A stretch of DNA of 64,000 nt from Dicaeum eximium (Eukaryota; Chordata; Aves; Passeriformes; Dicaeidae), in assembly GCA_013396995.1 (NCBI GenBank), contig VWZP01007936.1, positions 117,501 to 181,500 on the forward strand, written 5' to 3'. Shown here one piece after another: positions 13,900 to 24,030 of the stretch. Position numbers and translations under genes: made by a program. How positions within the stretch are numbered: the stretch's first letter is position 1; the number at the start of each line of letters is the position of its first letter. The notes beneath the pieces are model-generated. The model did no database searches and had not been told where the DNA came from. It saw only the letters and a list, made by a program, of their open reading frames with translations.

Positions 13900-14985
13900 T
13901 CCCTGTTGCGTGGTGTGCACTGAGAATCTGCTTAAGGTACATGGGATTCCCCTTTGCCCTCTGCCAAAGTGTGCACATGCATATGTTATGGGAGCCAGGT
14001 TTGGTAACTCTTGCAAATTCTAATTTTGTAAACTTGCCTAACCCTAAGCCCATTGTGCATGGTATTAGGTCCGTTTCTTGTCAGAAAGATTACTGTTGTA
14101 TGTATAATATCTTAAATGGTCTTTTTGTGACCTTGCTCTGTGCCCTGAAACAAACGAAGCAGGCTTCTGGTGAAGGTTTTTGGTTTGGTTTTTTTTCCCT
14201 CCCGATGGGCGTAGTAGGAGTGGGGGGGAGAAGAAAAAAAAAAAAATTATCATTACACATGCGGTGCACCAAGGCACACAGACTTCCTTGTGACCGTACT
14301 TTAAGAAGCGGACACAAAGAAATAGTCATTGCAGCTACAATAGGGGAGATCTAGTATGCATTTCCAAGGAATCACATTTTGGGGAGAATTACAGAATAAT
14401 TACACATATGCTTAGATCATGAGTGTTCAATGAAGCGGACAATATTTTGAGGATTTAAGATGTTGGTGTTGTGGTCGTTTCTAAGAAACCAGGATAATTC
14501 AGACATTCAAATGCAAAAATGCACCATTTGGAGAGTGTAATGCGGTCTGTTCTGGTCAGTGTTACAAATTCGGAAAGGATTCCCTGGCTGCAGACATTAG
14601 CCACTTAATACTTAAATCTGTTTCCAAATGTAAAGCATACAACAAAAGTCTTTTGCATTAATGAAATGGATCCTAATACCAGTGTAGTGACACATTTCAT
14701 TAATGTGTCACATTCAAGATGTAAAATATAATTACAACAGATATGCCCATCCTACAGCTTGATAAAACCCGTGGATGAAATATTGTTTAACTGATTATGT
14801 AATAAACCTCCATCTCGGTCCTGTCATTTTCTGGCTGTAGACTGAGCTAATTTCACGCCAACATACTGAATTTCTCAGTCTTGCAGCTAGACTTAGGGGT
14901 GGCTCAGCCATGTCGGTTTGATTTCTGTTGGTACAACAAAAATATCAGGCCATGATAATTGTCAACTGCTAATTAATTGTTAGGA
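13900..14985. promoter_or_regulatory. CpG-retaining, TAAT-rich single-copy block (candidate distal enhancer)
   Basis: About 15 CpGs are scattered through this roughly 1.1 kb (for example GTTGCGTGG 13908, GATGGGCGTAG about 14204, GAAGCGGAC about 14430, TGTCGGTTTG 14912), while neighbouring kilobases have only a few. Homeodomain cores are frequent: GCATTAATG, TTTCATTAATG and GCTAATTAATTG (about 14969). No reading frame looks like a protein. The enhancer role is an inference. Confidence 0.35.
14687..14711. repeat. Perfect 10-bp inverted repeat with 5-nt centre
   Basis: GTGACACATT, then TCATT, then AATGTGTCAC. Each arm carries TGACA, the core for MEIS/PKNOX/TGIF homeodomain factors, and the centre carries a TAAT core. 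It may be a paired regulatory site or a chance palindrome. Confidence 0.8.
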
Positions 14986-15191
14986 AGTGCCAGCAAATGA
15001 GTGCAAATATTCTGGGTTTCTCTACCAGCATCATATAAGCCATTTCCACTAGGGCTGGCTGTGCTTCTAAATACAGAGAGATGCTACTACATAAGCATTT
15101 TAAAATTTTCATATTGTTTTCTCTTGTATTTCATAAAAGCAGAACCACTGAGTACAGCAGAAAACCAGCATCCAACTCTATTGCTTTTCAC

Positions 15192-15303
15192 CTTCTACTT
15201 TCTTCAAGAATATTTCAGTACTCTTTAAAACAGGGGGCAGGTTTTGATCTTCTACTTCCTTCAAGTATATTTCAATACTCTGTAAAACATGGGGCAGGTT
15301 TTG
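15192..15303. repeat. Two-copy imperfect tandem duplication, 57-bp period
   Basis: Copy 1 (15192-15246) and copy 2 (15249-15303) both read TTCTACTT.CTTCAAG.ATAT, then TTCA.TACTCT.TAAAACA and GGGGCAGGTTTTG, with a handful of differences. It lies about 100 bp left of the hexamer array. Confidence 0.85.
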
Positions 15304-15409
15304 CTTCTCTGCATCTGGTCTCTTTGTAACTGGTAGCAAAAGAACAGCATAAGCAGTGTGCAAACAAGTATTAGAGCATCACTTGTGTGACCCAAAGGAA
15401 GAATAAAGT

Positions 15410-15999
15410 TATTGGTATTGGTATTGGTATTGGTATTGGTATTGGTATTGGTATTGGTATTGGTATTGGTATTGGTATTGGTATTGGTATTGGTATTGGT
15501 ATTGGTATTGGTATTGGTATTGGTATTGGTATTGGTATTGGTATTGGTATTGGTATTGGTATTGGTATTGGTATTGGTATTGGTATTGGTATTGGTATTG
15601 GTATTGGTATTGGTATTGGTATTGGTATTGGTATTGGTATTGGTATTGGTATTGGTATTGGTATTGGTATTGGTATTGGTATTGGTATTGGTATTGGTAT
15701 TGGTATTGGTATTGGTATTGGTATTGGTATTGGTATTGGTATTGGTATTGGTATTGGTATTGGTATTGGTATTGGTATTGGTATTGGTATTGGTATTGGT
15801 ATTGGTATTGGTATTGGTATTGGTATTGGTATTGGTATTGGTATTGGTATTGGTATTGGTATTGGTATTGGTATTGGTATTGGTATTGGTATTGGTATTG
15901 GTATTGGTATTGGTATTGGTATTGGTATTGGTATTGGTATTGGTATTGGTATTGGTATTGGTATTGGTATTGGTATTGGTTTTGGTATTGGTATTGGTA
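15410..15999. repeat. Tandem hexamer array (TATTGG)n, about 98 copies
   Basis: 590 bp of uninterrupted TATTGG (CCAATA on the other strand), with a single substitution, A to T at 15981 in the third-from-last kilobase line end. The left flank is GAATAAAGT and the right flank CTGTTGTTATT. Reading frames through it give (Ile-Gly)n and (Val-Leu)n, which are repeat artefacts and not genes. Such uniformity implies recent expansion by slippage or unequal exchange, and length is likely to vary between individuals. Every unit carries a CCAAT pentamer on the - strand. Confidence 0.97.
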
Positions 16000-18900
16000 C
16001 TGTTGTTATTACTATATCTTAAATATGCTACAGCCTTTACAAATCAGTAAAACAATGGCTGTAGTCTGAAATCATGTCCTTGGATGAGCACGGTGCAGAA
16101 TTTATGGGGCTGTTGGTGTGATGAGAGCCTGCTTTGAAAATTATCAAGTCTGAGAGACTATGTATAATTGTGGCTTCTGCAAACATTTACTTCTGGGAAG
16201 TCCTGATACAGGGCTAGTTTATGGCAAGAACAGCCTTCAGACTGGGGCATAGGAGGGCTGGAAATCCAAGGGGTGATTTTCCACAGGAAGCCTGCAGTTC
16301 TGGGGTTTACTGTCACAGAGGCAGTGCAAAGTCAAGCTCAGTGTTTTAATGCTGACCTACCACAAAATGCAGCCTAAGCAGAATAGTTACACCCCTTCAG
16401 AGCCTCTGTTCAGGCAATACAATGAATCTTAGACAATTCCTCTAGTTATTCTCCCAAATCACACCACCAAAATAAAAATAATGCCTTCTCCAAGAAATTA
16501 GGACAGATTTCCCTTCATTTATACTGTGGTTCAATTAGCCTCCCTGATCTCCTTTGACTGTGGGCTTTAGCACTTCTCTTGGTGAATTAGTATTGAGTTC
16601 ACAACTTTTGCTTTGAATTAATCTAATTAAATTCATGAAAGCAAATTAAATTCAATTGTAATTTTATTAAATGTACTAAGTAAAAATTACCCACTGAACT
16701 TACAATCACAGGATTTTAGAACCTGAAGAACCTGCTAAAAATCTCCTATTTGGATCATTCTAGACTTGAGGGGTTTTAATACTTTTCAGTGGACTTTTTA
16801 TATCTTTGTGTTTCTTGGGAGAAGAAAAGAAATTAATAGACCTCACAAAGCTCTTTAAAAACAGCAAATAAGAAAGCACACAAACAAAACAAAAAAACAA
16901 CAAAACAACAAAAAGAGACCCCAAACTCACAAAACTTTATGTTTCTCAGACACTGCTGACATAATTCAGCATATCAGGAGATAAAGTCACTTGGCAGCAG
17001 TGAAACATCTTCTTTGAAACTTTGAATTTTTTATGAAGCACAGATATTATGTGTACATGAAGTACTCAATAAGAAAGGAAAAGATGGCAAAGCTGATAAT
17101 CAACAACAGGCCTCTACTGTGTGCAAGAGTACGGAATTGTCAACTTGTAAAGTTTATTTAAAGTCCTGTTCTTGTTTTAAACTGCTGAAATGAGTAAGCA
17201 ATAATTATAATCAGAAATAATAAAATAATAATAATTTAAAAATTCAGGACCATCAGGTTCATATGAGCTGTGAAATTCAAGTGAAAGTCACAAAATACAA
17301 GTGTTGGAATAATATACATAAAGGTAAGCAATTCACTTGGTGATTTAGCTGCAAAAATTGTAAATACCCTCAAAAAAAACCCCAATTATCTTTCTATAAT
17401 AGAACATACAGAAAACTATGGCCTAGTATACATTCAGTCCTTGCTACAACAAAAGAAAGTAGAAATATACTAAATAAAATAAGAAAAAAGTGAACTTCAT
17501 AATGAAAAGAAATTTATAAACATAAGGTTACATCTGTAGCATTCTATTACACAAGAATATAAACAAGGCAGAAATCACTTGACATAAATATTTGCATTGA
17601 AGAAACTTCTGCTTTGAACATGGGAAGTGGAACAGACATTTGGAGTAGTAAAGAGCAACTTGCCAGTGCTGTGATTCCCCACTGATCAGATTGTGACAAA
17701 GATTTGACTGATACACCATCCTAATGGATGGACTCATTTTCCCCTGAAAATCTTCATGTAAAACCCAAGGACTTTTCTTGATGTATATGTTTTTAATTTG
17801 GTTTTGCTTTCCTGGCAGCACCCTTTCACATTCATGTTGATTTAGAATATGACTGTTGCTTAAGTCTCTTTATGTTTCTGCTTGTACAAGCAGCTCATAC
17901 TATTATTAACCATAAGCCATGAAAGAATTGAGAGTTAATTACAGTTAATTGCTTTAAAAAGAATATTTTTATTTCCTTGTAGTCATGTCACACTTTCATC
18001 CACCATAGTCTAATTGCATACTTTTTATATACTTTACTGTGTTACAGTGACTTTCAAGCAGCACCGTGCATACTTCCATAGATGTTACCAGAGCTGAGAA
18101 AGATCAATAAAAATCTTATTTACTGGGACCCTAGTCTGGGGAGACATAAGGCAGTTTTTTAACCTATGTCTTATCAATTCAAGCTCCCCTGTTTCAGCAA
18201 TGACTGAACAAACTTCTTACCTCTTTTATGTTTGTGGAGTCACATCAGCCATTATTATTCCAGCCTATAAACCAACATGGGGTGAATCCCTATCTTGCTG
18301 CTCCCACTGTAATAGAAGGATAAGAAAGAGAAAGGTGATGGGGAGCAAGGGAAAGGTGGAGAGTCATCCTCCATTCCCACCATACAGTGCCTGAAGCTCT
18401 TTATGCCAGCACATTCCATATCCAAAGGCCAAAGCCATCCCATTCTCAAGTAGCCTGTATTCCTTGTGATCATACCAGATGTGGTAGATAACAAACAGTC
18501 ACAGGTTTATAGCAAGCATTTACAAAATACTCCTAGAAGTGTTCCCACCTGTTGATCCTAGACATCTTTGCCCCCATTAGGTCCAATAAGAAGCAATTCC
18601 AAGCAAATGTATGAGACAGAGGTAAATCTGGTCATATAATCCTAAATGAAATAGTAGTCACTTATTCTGAAGGGATTATATTAAATCCTTTCTGTGGTAA
18701 CTGCAGAGTTTGAAGCAAAACCTCCACAAGCAGTAGATATCTGTAAAGTCACCTGTAAAACCTCACTCTTCCTACTGTCCCTAACAATATTTTGGTGATA
18801 TTATCCTTAGTATAGCACAGGAGTAGGTGTCTGAGCAGTTTATATTTTCCATTAGCATTTTTTTTGCACTGTGCTGAAAGACTATGGAAAGGGAAGAAAC

Positions 18901-19087
18901 AGGACATCAATCAAGGCTCAGCTGTCAGACAAGAGGAATGAATATGTGAGTCTGATTTAATTTCATTTTCACAGAAAGTAAAACTGCTATGCAGTTTTGT
19001 AGCTCAAGTCTTCCCACAGGAGTTGTCCTGCAATGCTTTTGCTTAGTCCAGCTTTATGTTTTAGGAACTGCTGACCTGAGTGAAGTT
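16000..19087. other. Gene-free AT-rich DNA
   Basis: No coding exon or assigned repeat. It contains AT-rich homeodomain-like words at 16615-16680 (AATTAATCTAATTAAATTC) and an A/C-rich run at 16860-16915. Confidence 0.65.
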
Positions 19088-19093
19088 GGTCCT
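19088..19093. repeat. Left target-site duplication of the solo LTR (GGTCCT)
   Basis: GGTCCT directly precedes the LTR's TG terminus and is repeated exactly at 19739-19744. Confidence 0.87.
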
Positions 19094-19738
19094 TGTTGCA
19101 CCGCACTTCCGTGTATTTGCTTAGATTGTTTATATAATTATTGCTTATCTTTGTAAACTATTTAGATTGTTCCTGTACACCCCCATGTTTATCCTCATTT
19201 GGTTTATCCCGATTTTATCCCTTCCCCTAAGTGATCCCTAATAGGCATTTCTCCTCCCACCATTCCAGTCCCTTCTGCGTCACTCCTCAAATCTCCACCT
19301 ACCTACCCTGTCAATTTATGTTAACCCCACCTCGTACTCCAGAAGTTTCTATGTCTATTATGTTCCTCCTTATACTTGGTTGGCTGTTAAGATAAGTTCC
19401 CCTCCTATTGTATCCCTATTGGTTGTATAATTACGTTTCCCCGCCTTTCGCTCCTCCCTAAGCTTGTTCCCATTGGTTGTTGATGTATCAATCCTTAGTT
19501 GCCGCCCCTCTTTATAAGTTGCTGCACTGAATGATTTGGGTTCTTTGTCCCTGGACCCTTCAAGAAAGAATAAACTATCTTGGAACCTACACAAAGAGAC
19601 GCTTTGCTGTCTGTGGACATTTCTTTACACTAACATCTAGCACAACGGAGGTCGCGGAACTCGGGACTGCGCTATCCGTCCTTGCCCGGGGAGACGTTCT
19701 CGGGAAGGCAGTGGCCAGGACCCCTGCGAGCCGCCACA
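19094..19738 (+). mobile_element. Solo LTR of an avian endogenous retrovirus (class II-like, 6-bp duplication)
   Basis: The 645-bp element starts TGTTGC and ends GCCACA (TG...CA termini) and is flanked by a perfect 6-bp direct repeat, GGTCCT, at 19088-19093 and 19739-19744. Inside, in + order, are two inverted CCAAT boxes (ATTGG at 19418 and 19472), a TATA-like TATAAG (19513) and AATAAA (19569-19574), which is the U3-R-U5 order. CpG content is higher than in its surroundings, suggesting a fairly young insertion. No gag, pol or env sequence or second LTR is present, so this is the product of LTR-LTR recombination. A 6-bp target duplication is typical of alpha/beta-retrovirus-like elements; the exact family is not assigned. 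Confidence 0.88.
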
Positions 19739-19744
19739 GGTCCT
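19739..19744. repeat. Right target-site duplication of the solo LTR (GGTCCT)
   Basis: Identical to 19088-19093 and directly after the CA terminus. Confidence 0.87.
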
Positions 19745-20675
19745 GATGCACACCAGCACAGCAGCATAGAAAGTCAACTCCAGTCCTTGCAGTCTCAACT
19801 GGAAGTGCTCCATGGGAAGAGATACACAGCTGTCTACCAGCAAACAGAGCAGCAGTCTCTATCTCACACTTGCTGGGTCTATGTTGTTGCCTCAGAAAAC
19901 CCAGATCCATTTCTTCCACTTACACAGACCTTCCTTTTGATTAACAGCTAAAAGAATTTCCCTGCTCAATCGTGAACTGATTAATTAAATAAAACTTCCG
20001 CTAGAAATGCTCAACATTCTCAAAGTTAGCAAACAAAAAGTGTAACACATTCTAAAAAGGATTTATTGAGGTCTTAATTCATCTTGGCTGTTCATTGACA
20101 CAAAAATGTCTGGTGGCTTGGGAAAGCATATTTGCATTATCACATCGCCACTAGCAAAAAAGATTCTATAGGCTCTACTGTGGCTTTCACATTCTCCAAA
20201 AAAATAGACAGGAAAGCTCTCCCAGACTGGTTCAGTCTACTCTGTGTGTCAGCCAGTCAGGATATACATTTCACCAAGTACAAAAGCAATGTCATGTACT
20301 CCCTTCACAGAGTCACAGGAAAGTGCAAGAGCAACTCTGACAGAATCATCATCACATCTGTGTCAGAGATTAGTGAAGACAAAAAAAACTAACTTGGGCT
20401 ACAAGAAGTCTGAAGTTTTCTAAGGTCCCTAAGAAACGTCCCATTCGTTATTATGGGTTCAGGTAATGGCCAGATCTGCCTGGCACATGAAATCTACATT
20501 GTAAAGTAAAGAATGTGATATCTATCCAAACCCACCTGCCTTTTTGTTAGAATGCTCTTTGCTGATGGTCCCTGTAATGTACTGGAAAAATCTGTAACCT
20601 AGAAATATTTGGAGTTACATCTCTGCCTAGCACTAACCAACACAGCCCTACATTTATTCAAATTGCCTGAAGGTA
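19745..20675. other. Gene-free DNA between the solo LTR and a CR1 fragment
   Basis: Single-copy sequence of ordinary composition. The frames seen here do not resemble known proteins and show no retroviral gag or pol similarity, confirming that the LTR at 19094 is solo. Confidence 0.6.
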
Positions 20676-20775
20676 GAATCATTTGGGATTGGGATTGGCA
20701 TGGTTTGGGTTGGAAGGCACATTTAAAGATCCCCTAGTCCAACCTCCAAGATGAGCAAGATCTAGCCTTGCAAAT
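20676..20775 (-). mobile_element. CR1 LINE 3'-end fragment
   Basis: GAATCATTTGGGATTGG is followed by TGGTTTGGGTTGGAAGG, then a degraded form of the ACCTTAAAGATCATCTAGTCCAAC block. This is the reverse complement of the CR1 3' terminus, so the LINE lies on the - strand. It is short and 5'-truncated, as CR1 copies usually are. Confidence 0.8.
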
Positions 20776-22030
20776 ATTTATGTGCCTTCCAAATACCTGA
20801 AGCCTTACACCTTGCATTCAAGTTAAATCTGAAACGTTTAATCATGTTTACTCTGAAATCTAGTAAACCTCCCCTCAGATGCAAACTAGCAAACAGTTAA
20901 AGTAGAAAAAACCTGTGTGACTTCTAGTTTGTTCTAAATGTGTAACTGATGAACAACCCAAAACATACAATACAAATTTCCCCACAACACCATCTTGCTG
21001 TGGAACAAAGGATACTGCAGCACTCTGCAATTTGGCTGGCTTTTCATGCTTTCCCTACTCTTCTAGGGAACTCTTAAGCCATGAAATTCCTTTTTTGTTA
21101 ACGCAAAGACATGGTAATGTCAAGCATTCATGACCATAAGCATGGAAAATTGATGAAATTACAGTGTGTTCAGGAAAATAATGCGGTGATGACAGAAAGA
21201 ATCTCTGCTTGTGTCTGTGTCCTGGTGGCAGCTTTTTGAACAGGTGAACATTTTTTCCTCCCTCTGTGCAAAACATCTCTTTGCATAAATACATCAAATA
21301 GATGCCCAGGGAGAAAGGTCAAAGGGAAATAGCTACACAAAGAATTAAGATATGAAGAGACAGTGTATTGGGTTTATTAATGCTTTCCACTGTCTTATTC
21401 AGTTGAGGTGCACCTTTCAGCCTGACACAGGAGAGTGTCTGCAAGGCTCTATAAAAATGGAAAACAATGGAGCTGGGCTTCTTGCTGCCACAAAACCAGG
21501 ACAGGCAGAGTGTGGATAAATAGGATATCCCTCTTCCAGAGCTCCCCACAACCTAGCAAGGGCCATCTGGAAGCTCCACAACCCATATTCCCCATATTCT
21601 GGTCATTCCTGGTTTGGTCCTGCAGCTACAGTGGGACCTTCAAATACCTTGCTCCCACAGAGTGGCAAGTTGAATAAATAATTGAATGAATGCACCAGGC
21701 CCAGCAGTCATATGTGACACTACGTTGGGCAGTTCTTGAAAGAGTCAAGAATTGGTTGAAACATTAATTACATTAAGAATTCCATGAGTAACATCAGAGG
21801 CTAAAATTAAAACCAGAAGACTAGGAAAAAAGTTAAATGAAACAAGAAGGAAAATTAGAGAGAATGAATACAGGTGAACACTTTACTGTAAGAGCCTGCC
21901 AGGATCCCCTCAGACTAGGGAGAGCACTTGGCTAAATCCCCAGTCCAGCTCTCCTATTAAAGGGAGTTCTTCCCCACAAAAAGTGTTCCCTAATTTGTGT
22001 GTTAGTGTGCTCTGCCTGGTGGCAGAGACT

Positions 22031-22061
22031 TCTCTAAAGAGACTGCTCTTCTCTTTAGAGA
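22031..22061. repeat. 10-bp inverted repeat (hairpin-capable)
   Basis: TCTCTAAAGA (22031-22040) is matched by TCTTTAGAGA (22052-22061) with an 11-nt loop. Related CTAAAGAG words surround it, so slippage could explain it. Confidence 0.75.
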
Positions 22062-22935
22062 CTTGCTAAAGAGCAAAGCTCACAAGCCCTGTCCCCTTCT
22101 GACCAGCACCTAGCTTTCATCATAGACCAGCAGTGTAGAGAACTTGGTCGTAAATAGGAGTACTATCCCCACAAGGATGGCTTTGCTTTACTGGGAAGAT
22201 ATCTATCATAGTAACTTCAGACACTCACATAGACAGGATCTCCTCCTCTAAAGGTACCCCAGGAAAATGCATGCTCTCCAGTTTTCTTTCCTAAATTATT
22301 CTTTCCATTAAGGCCACACCCTGAAATTAAAAGAATGGTTGCAAAGAATCACAATGAGCATGCTGAAAGCGTAAAATCAATCTAATATTAACACAGTTTC
22401 TCCTAAATCAAATCTATCAGGGCAGGAAATACTTTCAGCTATTTCTTTGAAATCCTTGTAATAATTTGTAGTTTCTTACAACTTTTCAGTCTAACATGAA
22501 TTTCTAAATTTCAGATTTTCCACAAAGATATCTTTTTCCCAGGTAGACAGAACACACTCATCTTTATATGCCTTATCTGTGCAGTAGGTGCACAAGTATT
22601 TAGGAAGGGATCACACAGACTCTCTCCCATGCCCTGGATAGCTCAGCTGCAGCTACTGAAATCACAGTCTGAGGCAAACCTGCCACCATTTGCCTCCTCT
22701 TTGGGGTTCAAACTCAAGACTTCATGTCACAGAAGCTCCAGTCCATATTCATTAGGGGAAAATAAATTAATGACTAAATTTCCCCATGGTTCAGTTGCTG
22801 CAGGCTGACATAAATTTAAGCTTCAGTTTTGTTTTAAGGCAGCACTTGGTTTGCCACAAGTTTGCTTCTCATTCAGTCTCTGGGCAGGGACCCTGCAACA
22901 AAAGCTGCAGTTCCCTGGCCCAGTTTCCATCTGCT

Positions 22936-22993
22936 CTCCAGAGCCAACCACCCAAGTCTGATGCCACCCAAGTCTCCAGAGCCAACCACCCAA
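22936..22993. repeat. Direct repeat, 20-bp unit with 38-bp period
   Basis: CTCCAGAGCCAACCACCCAA occurs at 22936-22955 and again at 22974-22993. A small local duplication in otherwise single-copy DNA. Confidence 0.8.
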
Positions 22994-23213
22994 TGTTTCC
23001 TTGGTGGGGATATTTTCCTGAGCTTCTTAGCCAAGCAAACACAGGGCTGATTTTCAGGCAGCTGCCATCATACTACAACTCTTTAAAAGTCATAAATCCT
23101 TCTTGTTCTCTTTTTAGTTGAAGTCACCTCTTAATAGTTTTCTGCACAGGTCTGAGGATCAGGACTATTTACTTAAAATCTGAAATTCATATATATCAGA
23201 AGGCTCCAGAAGC

Positions 23214-23272
23214 AGATGTACCTCACATCTGAAGCTTCAGATGTACTTCAGATGTACCTCACATCTGAAGCT
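23214..23272. repeat. Short direct repeat containing a perfect 20-bp palindrome
   Basis: The 23-bp unit AGATGTACCTCACATCTG+AAGCT occurs at 23214-23236 and 23250-23272. Between and overlapping them, 23225-23244 (ACATCTGAAGCTTCAGATGT) is a perfect palindrome. It can form a hairpin and arose by local duplication; no function is evident. Confidence 0.85.
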
Positions 23273-23750
23273 CTGCCATAAACTGGACAGAAGCAGCACC
23301 ACCACTCCAGATCCCAAATCTTACACAACCTCTGTACTTGGAGAAAGCAGGAGTGAAACTTTGTCATGTAAGACAGTTGTGCTTTACCTCCCCCAGGGTT
23401 TAAATAGCTCCCCAAACCATAAGGCAAGTGCCAAACAGGGAGAAGTCCTGTCCTACCCTCCCAGCACACGAGCTAAAGGCAAGGCGAGCTGCACAAATGC
23501 TGCGGGAATTGCAAATTATGTTTTACATCACCGATTTCTTCCTTAGCATCACTCTTGTTGTGCTCATGCTCATGTTGCCCTCTCGTGGCTGCTCTGAGGA
23601 AGAAGCAGGCCCTACCTCAACCCTCTTAGGACTGAGCTGTGATTATAGATATATTTTTTGGAAGTTTAGGACCAGCTTTTTATCCCTAAGATTGATCCAT
23701 TACAGCAAGATTTTTTTTTATGCAGGTAATTCTACACACATCCTTACATA

Positions 23751-24030
23751 TATTATAGAACCACAGAAGGTAGCTCCACCTCCCCAGACAAACTACACCA
23801 GTTTGCCCAGAGCCCTAGCCAGCCTCGTCTTGGACACTTCCAGGGATGGGGCAGCCACAGATTCTCTGGGCAACCTGTGCCAGGGCCTCACAGGTGGTAA
23901 ATATCTCATCTAAATCCGCCCTCCTTCATCTTATTCTGAATATCTCATCTAAATGCACCCTTCTTCACCTTAAAGCCATTTCCCCTATCCTGTCACTCTA
24001 TGTCCTAGTCCAAAGCCCCTCTCCCTCTCC
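23751..24030 (-). mobile_element. CR1 LINE 3'UTR fragment
   Basis: Contains ACACTTCCAGGGATGGGG, CTCTGGGCAACCTGTGCCAG and TTAAAGCCATTTCCCC, blocks characteristic of the CR1 3'UTR read in reverse. An internal near-repeat of about 43 bp (AATATCTCATCTAAAT at about 23901 and again at about 23939) is a local duplication. Apparent reading frames here are chance. Confidence 0.85.

Larger units (their letters stand above)
20776..23213. other. Gene-free single-copy DNA
   Basis: No gene or transposon is recognised. Only the small duplications and hairpin at 22031 and 22936 (listed separately) stand out. Confidence 0.6.

Noticed and set aside
14036..14048. CCTAACCCTAAGC resembles the telomeric repeat
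   Set aside because: Only about two units; too short to be an interstitial telomere.
13941..14354. 137-residue + strand reading frame
   Set aside because: Low-complexity poly-Lys and Gly sections, no domain, no splice-linked partner. CpG retention there is better explained as possible regulatory DNA.
15410..15999. CRISPR-like array
   Set aside because: The unit is a 6-bp head-to-tail repeat with no spacers, in vertebrate DNA.
15387..16050. Two 211-212-residue reading frames, poly(Ile-Gly) and poly(Val-Leu)
   Set aside because: They are translations of the TATTGG hexamer array and have no independent coding evidence.
16700..16790. Possible old LINE 3' end (AATCACAGGATTTTAGAACC...)
   Set aside because: One phrase resembles a CR1 end but the rest diverges.
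23428..23913. 161-residue + strand reading frame
   Set aside because: Its second half runs through a CR1 3'UTR, and the first half has no homology that I recognise.
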